Assembly (NCBI GenBank): GCA_030679635.1
Contig: JAUXSZ010000014.1
Location: 1 to 6,300, forward strand
Direction of reading: 5' to 3'
Length of the DNA: 6,300 nt
Source of the DNA: Sulfuricurvum sp.
Lineage (GTDB): Bacteria; Campylobacterota; Campylobacteria; Campylobacterales; Sulfurimonadaceae
The notes beneath the pieces are model-generated. The model made no database searches. It was not told where the DNA came from and saw only the letters and a list, made by a program, of their open reading frames with translations. Position numbers and translations under genes: made by a program. Of the stretch, positions 1 through 5,393 are shown piece by piece. The number at the start of each line of letters is the position of its first letter. The stretch's first letter is position 1.

Positions 1-491
1 AAATAGTCGGTTCACCCGGTAAAGCTATCATCTGGATCGGTAATCCATCGTATCGGCCAAATGCGCCGACATCGGATGATGTTTACGCCGAAAAAAATAT
101 ATCAGGGATGGGACAGTGGGTCATAGTTGGTCTCAAAGCAGCTGATTTCCAAGACATCAACGAAAGCAAATGCATGTTTATACCTCCGACGGGGACTGAA
201 GAGGTTTTTTGGTTATATCCAAAACAGACAAAAAACAGAATATACAAGATTTCTGCCTATGCTAAACTCTTTACTACAGAAGAATGTAGCGATTCCTTTA
301 ATCAAAAATTTTCTGACATCGTGGAAGTCGAAGTTGAAATAGACTATGAAGAAATACTCATCATAATGCTAAAAGAGCTTTGGGATATATTTTGGGAAAA
401 AGCATTATGGTTTTGGGGAGCATTACTGGCTATCATTTTTACCATCATTCTACGGAAATTCAAACAGCGCTTCGGGCATAAAGTGAACTAA
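1..491 (+). CDS. C-terminal part of a membrane-anchored protein of unknown function (5' end outside window)
   Basis: The reading frame is open from base 3 through the left edge, so the ATG at 108 is probably internal; 162 residues are visible. I do not recognise the family. The first ~115 visible residues contain alternating beta-prone segments (KAIIWIGNP, VFWLYPKQTKN, YKISAYAKLF, DIVEVEVEID), suggesting an Ig-like beta-sandwich. An acidic stretch (DYEE) and an aromatic segment (LWDIFWEK) follow, then one membrane helix at about residues 134-150 (WFWGALLAIIFTIIL). The protein ends in a basic tail (RKFKQRFGHK). By the positive-inside rule the tail would be cytoplasmic and the beta-rich part outside the membrane; this is inference. 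The stop codon touches the ribosome binding site of the DUF2235 gene ten bases downstream, so the two are very likely translated from one mRNA. A role as sensor, anchor or immunity partner of that hydrolase is possible but unproven. Confidence 0.75.
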   Translation, partial: IVGSPGKAIIWIGNPSYRPNAPTSDDVYAEKNISGMGQWVIVGLKAADFQDINESKCMFIPPTGTEEVFWLYPKQTKNRIYKISAYAKLFTTEECSDSFNQKFSDIVEVEVEIDYEEILIIMLKELWDIFWEKALWFWGALLAIIFTIILRKFKQRFGHKVN

Positions 492-497
492 GGAGGA
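491..497 (+). promoter_or_regulatory. Strong ribosome binding site of the DUF2235 gene
   Basis: AGGAGGA lies four bases before the ATG at 502 and starts on the last base of the upstream stop codon. It is closer to the full anti-Shine-Dalgarno complement than the AAGGA-type sites of the other genes here. The tight arrangement supports translational coupling with the membrane protein upstream. Confidence 0.75.
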
Positions 498-501
498 AAG
501 C

Positions 502-1563
502 ATGGCTCACGAAAAACAGCGTCTTATTTTACTCTATGACGGCACTTGGAATGATCCGCAAGATCGAACCAATGTCTATCGACTTTCACGTAATATTGAA
601 GATTACGATGGTGATGTGTGTCAACGCTTCTTTTATGACCCGGGTGTCGGAACGTCTGAATTTTCGCAGCTGCGCGGCGGCTTGTTTGGTACTGGGCTGA
701 GCAAAAATTTATTAGAAGGCTACGATTGGCTCGCCAGGTGTTACACCAAAGGGGATGAAATCTGGATATTCGGCTTCAGCCGGGGTGCTTTCACGGCGCG
801 CAGCCTCGTAGGGATGATCCGAAAGTGCGGTTTGTTACACATCGCGACACCGGATTTGCTTGCCGAAGCCGAAAAACTTTACCGTGACAAGCACTCCTCG
901 CCGGATAGTGAAAACTGCCTCCTTTTTCGTACCCAATACAGCCGTATAGTAAATATCCATCTGATAGGTGTCTGGGACACGGTAGGCGCGTTGGGGGTAC
1001 CGGGGACGATGATCTCCGAGCGAGACCTTTATTCTTGGCATGATACCCAGTTGTCCAAAATCGTCGAACGGGCTTATCAAGCTGTTGCGTTGGATGAACA
1101 CCGTGCCGCTTACGACGCTGTGTTATGGACAGCCGAAAACGGAGAGAAAAAGGCCGAACAAATTGATGTGGAGCAGCGTTGGTTCATCGGCGCACATGCC
1201 AACGTCGGGGGGGGATATGGTGATGATCCACTTGCCGATCTCTCTTTGGAATGGATGCAGAAGAAGGCTAGTGCCGCTGGATTAAAACTCACCCCTTACA
1301 AGGCACCATCCAATGCCTACAAGTCTGAACCTCGAGATTCTTTTAAGGAGTTCCTCAAGGGTGGTTATAGCATATTCCGAAAATTGTTCCATTCAGGCGA
1401 TAGCAGACATCATCGTTACTTCAATAAAAATCAGATGGATGATCTTGCTATTAATGCGACAATAGATCCATCGGTTTGGGCGCGCTGGAAGAGTGTTTCA
1501 ACATACAGACCACAGACGTTGGTTGCAGCTGGCTTGACTCCACCCGAAAAAATTAACCAATAA
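502..1563 (+). CDS. DUF2235 alpha/beta-hydrolase (Tle1-like phospholipase superfamily)
   Basis: A complete 353-residue protein of the DUF2235 family, whose best-studied members are the Tle1 phospholipase effectors of type VI secretion. The hallmark N-terminal motif is seen at residues 11-28 (LYDGTWNDPQDRTNVYRL). The nucleophile elbow GFSRG is at 91-95 with Ser93, followed by AFTARSLVGMI. The likely acidic residue is Asp159 in GVWDTVGALG, with a conserved ALDEHR at 196-201. The likely catalytic His232 lies in FIGAHANVGGGYGDDPLADLSLEWM. All elements of a Ser-Asp-His triad are present, so lipase or esterase activity is plausible; the substrate is unknown. There is no signal peptide or membrane segment. 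The protein is only the catalytic domain, lacking the membrane-anchoring extension of large Tle1 effectors, and no VgrG or PAAR gene is in view. The start is fixed by AGGAGGA at 491-497, a stronger site than elsewhere in the window, overlapping the upstream stop. Confidence 0.93.
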   Translation: MAHEKQRLILLYDGTWNDPQDRTNVYRLSRNIEDYDGDVCQRFFYDPGVGTSEFSQLRGGLFGTGLSKNLLEGYDWLARCYTKGDEIWIFGFSRGAFTARSLVGMIRKCGLLHIATPDLLAEAEKLYRDKHSSPDSENCLLFRTQYSRIVNIHLIGVWDTVGALGVPGTMISERDLYSWHDTQLSKIVERAYQAVALDEHRAAYDAVLWTAENGEKKAEQIDVEQRWFIGAHANVGGGYGDDPLADLSLEWMQKKASAAGLKLTPYKAPSNAYKSEPRDSFKEFLKGGYSIFRKLFHSGDSRHHRYFNKNQMDDLAINATIDPSVWARWKSVSTYRPQTLVAAGLTPPEKINQ

Positions 1564-1681
1564 AGCAAATGTTAAAAATAAAAATGGAGAGAAGCTACTT
1601 TCTCATAAGGAAGGGTCAGTCACCGCCTATTCTAGCAAAAAAATGAAGATTTAATACCCGAACAAAAATCATAGATAGGTG

Positions 1682-1707
1682 AGTGATTAAGCAAAAATCA
1701 CTACAAT
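1682..1707 (+). promoter_or_regulatory. Putative promoter with operator-like palindrome upstream of the small basic protein gene
   Basis: A perfect 7-base inverted repeat, AGTGATT (1682-1688) and AATCACT (1696-1702), is separated by seven bases. A -10-like hexamer TACAAT follows at 1702-1707, overlapping the right arm by one base. No good -35 is seen. The arrangement would let a dimeric repressor block the promoter, giving a leader of roughly 30 bases before the start at 1747. The palindrome is seen directly; promoter and operator roles are inferred. Confidence 0.4.
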
Positions 1708-1735
1708 ACGCTCACAAAACGAATCGCACGACAAT

Positions 1736-1740
1736 AAGGA
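1736..1740 (+). promoter_or_regulatory. Ribosome binding site that decides an upstream start
   Basis: AAGGA, the same core used before the other genes in the window, is followed after TTTCCT by ATC at 1747. There is no ATG, GTG, TTG or CTG in frame between the stop at 1735-1737 and the TTG at 1846. The site is therefore unexplained unless translation begins at the ATC. Confidence 0.5.
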
Positions 1741-1746
1741 TTTCCT

Positions 1747-2091
1747 ATCAAACCCTCACGCACCGATAGAAAAACAACACCTAAAAGAAATTACGCAAAG
1801 CCGTCTCAAAACTTTGCGCGTAAAGCACCTCCGAAAAAAGAAAATTTGGAAACCATTCAAATCAATGAAATCAAAACAATGTTTATGAATTGGTTTAAAT
1901 CCGGCAGAGCGGTTGAGGGTCATATAATGACCAAGGCCGATGTCATCAAAAATATTTTGAAAAAATTAGATTCAAAACAAGACAAGCTCTTTGTTAAAGC
2001 GATGGATGAACTTACAAATGACGCTATCATCGAAGTACAACCAGACGGAGTGACGTTAGTATTGACTCAAAAAGGTGCCGATCTACTTTAA
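1747..2091 (+). CDS. Small basic winged-helix-like hypothetical protein, probable ATC start
   Basis: The conventional start is TTG at 1846 (81 residues), but it has no ribosome binding site. The frame stays open upstream to 1738, and AAGGA at 1736-1740 lies six bases before an ATC at 1747, exactly where an ATG would be expected. From there the protein has 114 residues. The first ~34 are disordered-looking and very basic: 11 Lys/Arg against 2 acidic residues, with 5 Pro. This resembles a nucleic-acid-binding tail. The remainder (IQINEIKTMFMNWFKSG, then MTKADVIKNILKKLDSKQDK, FVKAMDELTNDAIIEV, VTLVLTQKGADLL) has a helix-helix-helix-strand-strand pattern compatible with a winged helix. I do not recognise a named family. 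Function is unknown; DNA or RNA binding is an inference from charge and predicted fold. If ATC is not used, the 81-residue form from 1846 or an ATG at 1879 remains. Confidence 0.7.
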   Translation: MKPSRTDRKTTPKRNYAKPSQNFARKAPPKKENLETIQINEIKTMFMNWFKSGRAVEGHIMTKADVIKNILKKLDSKQDKLFVKAMDELTNDAIIEVQPDGVTLVLTQKGADLL

Positions 2092-2100
2092 ACGCACCTC

Positions 2101-2124
2101 TGGTGAAGGGGACCCTCCATTTTT
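2101..2124 (+). terminator. Possible weak terminator after the small basic protein gene
   Basis: A GC-rich stretch with short imperfect complementarity (TGG at 2101-2103 with CCA at 2117-2119, AGG at 2107-2109 with CCT at 2114-2116) is followed directly by five T residues at 2120-2124. The hairpin is poor, so this is tentative. Confidence 0.3.
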
Positions 2125-2134
2125 CTATCCAAAG

Positions 2135-2151
2135 TATAAATAGAGTAAAAT
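2135..2151 (+). promoter_or_regulatory. Candidate -10 region for ppiC
   Basis: Two -10-like hexamers, TATAAA (2135-2140) and TAAAAT (2146-2151), lie 28-44 bases upstream of the ppiC start in AT-rich DNA downstream of a T tract. There is no recognisable -35. I cannot tell which, if either, is used. Confidence 0.3.
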
Positions 2152-2178
2152 TTCATCTAAAAATATAAAAGGATAATC

Positions 2179-2457
2179 ATGGCTTACGCAACCGCAAGAC
2201 ATATATTAGTAAATAGCGAAGAAGAGTGCAACACATTAAAAACAGAAATCGAAAACGGAGCCTCTTTCGAGAGCGTTGCTAAGGGCAACTCCAAATGTCC
2301 ATCAGGCAGTAAGGGCGGAGATTTAGGAAAATTTGGTCCGGGACAAATGGTTCCTGAGTTTGATAAAGCGGTATTTGGCGGAGATGTCGGTGTTTTATAC
2401 GGTCCTATCAAAACACAATTCGGCTACCATCTTTTAGAAGTTACAAGCAGAGGCTAA
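2179..2457 (+). CDS. ppiC: Stand-alone parvulin peptidyl-prolyl cis-trans isomerase (PpiC type)
   Basis: This 92-residue protein is a single parvulin domain, almost the same length as Escherichia coli PpiC (93). It catalyses cis-trans isomerisation of Xaa-Pro bonds during protein folding. The family signatures are visible: ARHILV at 6-11 with active-site His8, CPSGSKGGDLGKF at 40-52 with Cys40, GPGQMVPEFDKAVF at 53-66 with Met57 and Phe61, and the terminal TQFGYHLLEV at 79-88 with Phe81 and His84. There is no signal peptide or membrane anchor, so it should act in the cytoplasm, unlike the exported SurA, PrsA or PEB4-type parvulins. The start is supported by AAAAGGA at 2167-2173, five bases before the ATG. 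It appears to be a single-gene unit, followed by a hairpin. Confidence 0.95.
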   Translation: MAYATARHILVNSEEECNTLKTEIENGASFESVAKGNSKCPSGSKGGDLGKFGPGQMVPEFDKAVFGGDVGVLYGPIKTQFGYHLLEVTSRG

Positions 2458-2466
2458 TTTTTCCTG

Positions 2467-2488
2467 TTCCCAACCTTCTTGTTGGGAA
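2467..2488 (+). terminator. Perfect hairpin after ppiC, possible terminator
   Basis: TTCCCAAC (2467-2474) and GTTGGGAA (2481-2488) form an 8-base-pair perfect stem with a six-base loop, ten bases after the ppiC stop. No T tract follows on the + strand, and the minus-strand exit is A-rich, so it is not a textbook intrinsic terminator in either direction. It may end the transcript with help or protect its 3' end. Confidence 0.5.
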
Positions 2489-2589
2489 TGAGTGCTGCAT
2501 TATTGCATCAACTGCCTATCCCACAAGAACCGCTTCCATTCGGAAATTCATCATCTTACCCATTTTTTTCACAATAAATTCACAGATTA

Positions 2590-2618
2590 TTGAGTACACT
2601 ATCACCATATGCAATAAT
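2590..2618 (+). promoter_or_regulatory. Candidate sigma-70 promoter for the two exported-protein genes
   Basis: TTGAGT (2590-2595) and AATAAT (2613-2618) are spaced 17 bases apart and match four and five of six consensus positions. The expected transcription start lies a few bases before the ribosome binding site at 2630-2635, giving a very short leader. Confidence 0.45.
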
Positions 2619-2642
2619 TCAAAACCATAAAAGGATATGCAA

Positions 2643-3167
2643 ATGAAAACAAATATCATATCGGTTTGTCTCACTCTTGCCGCAACAGCATTGATCGCTC
2701 AACCGATAACTTATGGAACAGAGGCCAATCTTATCACGAGCGATATTGAATATGTTCCGGTTACCCGTTCCGAACCGATTTATTCAACCATCACAAAAAA
2801 TATTCCGCATGAAGTATGTCAGGATCAGCAAGTAGCGATTCAGCAACAAAGCGGCAACAGTCTTATTGGCGGAATAGTGGGTGGGATCATTGGCGGTGTA
2901 TTGGGGCATCAAGTTGGGGGAGGAAGCGGAAAAGTTGCCGCAACGATCGGCGGTGCAGCCGTAGGAACAATGGTCGGACAAGGGGCCAATCGTGATTCTC
3001 GAACCAGCTACCAGACGGTGCGTCGGTGCGTTATTCAATATGAAACCCAGTCTGAAAACGTCCTTACCGGTTACATCAACTATGCCAAATATCATGACCA
3101 AGATATTGCAAAAATGAGCGATGAGCCGCTTAAGGAAATAAAAGTGACCAACTTTTTTAGTTTTTAA
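2643..3167 (+). CDS. Exported glycine-zipper 2TM protein
   Basis: This is an envelope protein of the glycine-zipper 2TM group, related to the Rickettsia 17-kDa antigen and SlyB families. I chose the ATG at 2643 (174 residues) over the one at 2637, because AAAGGA at 2630-2635 is seven bases from 2643 but only one base from 2637. Residues 1-20 form a signal peptide (MKTNIISVCLTLAATALIAQ) without a proper lipobox, so the protein is probably not a lipoprotein. The glycine zipper runs from about 71 to 115: GNSLIGGIVGGIIGGVLGHQ, a GGGSGK turn, then AATIGGAAVGTMVGQGANR. Two cysteines flank it, Cys59 (HEVCQDQ) and Cys129 (VRRCVIQYE), and may form a disulfide. The C-terminal part (NVLTGYINYAKYHDQDIAKMSDEPLKEIKV) fits the beta region usual in this family. 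Family members tend to be outer-membrane structural proteins, but the exact role here is unknown. It is probably co-transcribed with the next gene, 33 bases downstream. Confidence 0.88.
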   Translation: MKTNIISVCLTLAATALIAQPITYGTEANLITSDIEYVPVTRSEPIYSTITKNIPHEVCQDQQVAIQQQSGNSLIGGIVGGIIGGVLGHQVGGGSGKVAATIGGAAVGTMVGQGANRDSRTSYQTVRRCVIQYETQSENVLTGYINYAKYHDQDIAKMSDEPLKEIKVTNFFSF

Positions 3168-3200
3168 AGAGTTCACGTACACCATTTCAAGGAGTCACAA

Positions 3201-3554
3201 ATGAAAAAAACAATCACCTTAAGCGTAGCAGCTTTGATGGCAGCCGGATCCCTTCATGCCCATGGAGGAAACCGTGGACATTACCGCGACTGGGGCTATG
3301 GCGGCTGGATTTTCCCATTTGTTATTGGCGGGATATTGGGTTCTGCCGCCTCAAAGCAGACCGTTGTTTATGATACAGCGCCAACCATTATTTACACAAG
3401 ACCGCAACCGATGATTGTTCAAGATGCCGGACCGAATACGATTGTGGAACACTCTGGCGATGTTTGGACACAAACACCTCTGTATGAAGAACGCTGGGTC
3501 TATTTTGAGGATTGCAAATGTGAACGAAAAGTTCTTATCAATACCCAGCACTAA
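3201..3554 (+). CDS. Small secreted protein of unknown function with C-terminal CxC
   Basis: A 117-residue protein I cannot assign to a family. Residues 1-20 are a clear signal peptide ending SLHA before HGGNRGH. The mature start is rich in His, Gly, Trp and Tyr (HGGNRGHYRDWGYGGW). A short hydrophobic glycine-containing segment follows (IFPFVIGGILGSAA, about 37-50), too short to be a confident membrane helix. A Pro/Tyr/Val-rich middle (APTIIYTRPQPMIV) is typical of small envelope proteins. The C terminus has YEERWVYFEDCKCERKVLI with Cys105 and Cys107, a CxC that could be oxidised or bind metal. AAGGAG at 3189-3194 lies six bases before the ATG. The gene follows the glycine-zipper gene by 33 bases with no terminator between, so the two likely form one transcript and may act together in the envelope. 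Confidence 0.82.
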   Translation: MKKTITLSVAALMAAGSLHAHGGNRGHYRDWGYGGWIFPFVIGGILGSAASKQTVVYDTAPTIIYTRPQPMIVQDAGPNTIVEHSGDVWTQTPLYEERWVYFEDCKCERKVLINTQH

Positions 3555-3570
3555 AACCTTATAGTCGAAT

Positions 3571-3580
3571 AATTATAATT
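3571..3580 (+). promoter_or_regulatory. Candidate -10 for polX
   Basis: A perfect TATAAT (3574-3579) sits inside the 10-base palindrome AATTATAATT, about 32 bases before the polX ATG. No convincing -35 is present, which is common for promoters of this group of bacteria. There is no terminator between the preceding gene and polX, so read-through is also possible. Confidence 0.45.
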
Positions 3581-3610
3581 AACTGTTTCGTTTGATTCAA
3601 AAGGAAGAGA

Positions 3611-5335
3611 ATGAATGTGACCAACCGCGACATTGCAGCCGCTTTCAACGAGATTGCCGAACTGCTCGACATAGAGGGGGCCAATCCATTCCGTATACGG
3701 GCTTACCGCAATGCGGCACGAACCCTTCTTTCCTATCCCAAAGAGATGCAGAGCCTCGTAGACGAAGGCTTTGACCTCACTTCCCTCAAAACCATCGGCA
3801 AAGACCTCGCCCAAAAAATCACCGAAATGGTACGCAGCGGGGAGATGAAATTACTAAATGATCTCAAGCACCGTATCGATCCAGAGCTAGAAGAGCTCCT
3901 AAAAATTCCGGGAATCGGCCCCAAGAGAGTCCATCTATTGTATGAGTTGCTGCGTGTAAAATCGATACAGGCGCTTAAAAAAGCTCTCGAAAACGGCAGC
4001 TTGGAACGTATCGCCGGATTCGGTGCGAAACTTCTCCAGACACTGCGTACCGCTCTAGGGAAAAAGACAGCAGAGAGAAAACGGTACCGCCTCTACGATA
4101 TTCTCCCGATTGCGCAGCAGATTACCGATCAGCTGTCACAGGCGAAAGGGGTTATCCGCATCGAGATAGCCGGCAGTATCCGCCGCCGGAGAGATACCGC
4201 CAAAGACATCGATCTGGTCGCGGCGTGTGAGGATGAGAGCGACATCATGGGACGCTTTACGAGCCTTCCGGACCTCCATTCCGTTGTCATGCACGGCCCT
4301 ACTCGCTCCTCGATTATCCTGAAAAACGGAATGCACGTCGATCTGCGGGTCGTATCGGAAAATGAATTCGGCACAGCGCTTCACCATTTGACAGGATCCA
4401 AAGCTCACAACATCGAACTGCGGAAAATAGCCTCAAAACGGGGGATTAAAATCAACGAATACGGGGTATTCATAGGGGAACAGAAGATCGCATCGAACAG
4501 TGAAACGGCGCTTTATAAAGCGCTCTCAATGCCCTATATTGCTCCTGAACTTCGTGAGAATCAGGGGGAGATCGAAGCCGCATTCAATAATACTCTGCCG
4601 TACCTCATTCAATCCTCCCAAATCCGCGGTGACCTGCATGTTCATACCGCCTATAGCGACGGAATGAATACCCTAGAAGAAATGGCGACAGCCGCCCAGG
4701 CCAAAGGGTATGAGTATTTGGCAATCACCGACCATACCCGCCATCTACACATCGCCCACGGCCTTGATGAAAACAGAGTCCTCGAACAGCTTGAACAGAT
4801 CGATCGGCTCAACGGATCGCTGGAGGGGATCAGACTCTTAAAATCGGCCGAAGTCGATATCCTCTCCGACGGTACACTCGATCTAAGCGATACGGTGCTC
4901 AAACAGCTCGATTTTGCCGTCTGCGCCGTCCATTACCGTTTTAACATCTCCAAAAAAGAACAGACTTATCGTATCCTAAAAGCAATGGAAAATCCCTATT
5001 TTACTATCCTAGCCCATCCGACAGGGCGCCTTTTGGGTCTTCGCGAACCCTACGAGTTGGATATGGAAGCCATCATCAAAGAATGTGCCCATCGCGGTAT
5101 TATCCTCGAACTCAATAGCCAGCCCGACCGTCTGGATCTCAATGACACTCACTGCCGGATGGCCAAAGAGGCCGGTGTCAAAATTGCCGTCTCCACCGAT
5201 GCCCACTCAACCCACGATCTTGAGCTAATGGAGATGGGGATCGGACAGGCACGCCGCGGCTGGCTCGAAAAAAAGGATGTGATCAATACCCGAAGTCTCC
5301 CCGCACTGATGAAAATTCTAAGACAACGGCGATAA
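3611..5335 (+). CDS. polX: DNA polymerase/3'-5' exonuclease PolX
   Basis: A 574-residue family X DNA polymerase of the bacterial PolX type, which fills short gaps in base-excision repair and carries its own exonuclease; the usual length is about 570. The N-terminal part has helix-hairpin-helix DNA-binding segments: LKTIGKDLAQKI near 59-70, LKIPGIGPKRVHLLYELL at 97-114 and LERIAGFGAKLLQTL at 131-145. The nucleotidyltransferase core shows the AGSIRRRRDTAKDIDLV signature (187-203) with Gly188-Ser189 and metal-binding Asp199 and Asp201, plus the third Asp244 in MHVDLRVV. The C-terminal PHP domain begins near 340. It keeps all nine expected metal ligands: His343, His345, Asp350, His375, Glu414, His441, His469, Asp530 and His532. 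Both activities should therefore be intact. AAGGAAG at 3601-3607 supports the ATG at 3611. The gene seems more GC-rich than its flanks, by eye only. Confidence 0.97.
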   Translation: MNVTNRDIAAAFNEIAELLDIEGANPFRIRAYRNAARTLLSYPKEMQSLVDEGFDLTSLKTIGKDLAQKITEMVRSGEMKLLNDLKHRIDPELEELLKIPGIGPKRVHLLYELLRVKSIQALKKALENGSLERIAGFGAKLLQTLRTALGKKTAERKRYRLYDILPIAQQITDQLSQAKGVIRIEIAGSIRRRRDTAKDIDLVAACEDESDIMGRFTSLPDLHSVVMHGPTRSSIILKNGMHVDLRVVSENEFGTALHHLTGSKAHNIELRKIASKRGIKINEYGVFIGEQKIASNSETALYKALSMPYIAPELRENQGEIEAAFNNTLPYLIQSSQIRGDLHVHTAYSDGMNTLEEMATAAQAKGYEYLAITDHTRHLHIAHGLDENRVLEQLEQIDRLNGSLEGIRLLKSAEVDILSDGTLDLSDTVLKQLDFAVCAVHYRFNISKKEQTYRILKAMENPYFTILAHPTGRLLGLREPYELDMEAIIKECAHRGIILELNSQPDRLDLNDTHCRMAKEAGVKIAVSTDAHSTHDLELMEMGIGQARRGWLEKKDVINTRSLPALMKILRQRR

Positions 5336-5363
5336 TTTTAATTTATTTTTTAACATAAAAAAA

Positions 5364-5378
5364 TATGATAAAATCATA
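5364..5378 (+). promoter_or_regulatory. Palindrome overlapping the candidate -10 of the DsbC-like gene
   Basis: TATGAT (5364-5369) and ATCATA (5373-5378) form a perfect inverted repeat around AAA. The element contains two possible -10 hexamers, TATGAT and TAAAAT (5369-5374), and lies 16-30 bases before the gene start. T-rich DNA precedes it instead of a -35. It may be only a promoter, or a promoter with a regulator site; I cannot name a regulator. Confidence 0.4.
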
Positions 5379-5393
5379 CAAAAAGGAAAGAAA

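Larger units (their letters stand above)
2458..2642. other. Intergenic region between ppiC and the glycine-zipper gene
   Basis: This 185-base gap holds the hairpin at 2467-2488, a distant 10-base inverted repeat (2499-2508 with 2609-2618) and a candidate promoter near 2590-2618. The stretch from about 2510 to 2585 carries no gene I can support; the only open frames are minus-strand fragments under 20 codons. Confidence 0.6.

Noticed and set aside
1589..1604. Possible hairpin GAGAA/TTCTC after the DUF2235 gene
   Set aside because: The five-base stem is weak and has no T tract, so it is not supported as a terminator.
1569..1646. 25-codon + strand open frame (MLKIKMERSYF...) after the DUF2235 gene
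   Set aside because: It has no ribosome binding site and no recognisable sequence, and its length is expected by chance.
2508..2555. Minus-strand 15-codon tail ending GSGSCGIGS then stop, looking like the end of a lost gene
   Set aside because: A stop codon lies only 15 codons upstream in the same frame and no start is present, so it is too short to distinguish from chance.
2784..3185. 133-codon minus-strand open frame antisense to the glycine-zipper gene
   Set aside because: The opposite strand encodes a clear signal peptide and glycine zipper; this frame is its mirror and has no family features.
3551..3814. Minus-strand 87-codon frame over the polX start
   Set aside because: It overlaps the well-supported polX N terminus and promoter and shows no independent coding evidence.
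5345..5363. T-run/A-run complementarity after polX as a terminator
   Set aside because: A stem of A-T pairs only is unstable, and the sequence fits better as a T-rich promoter upstream region.
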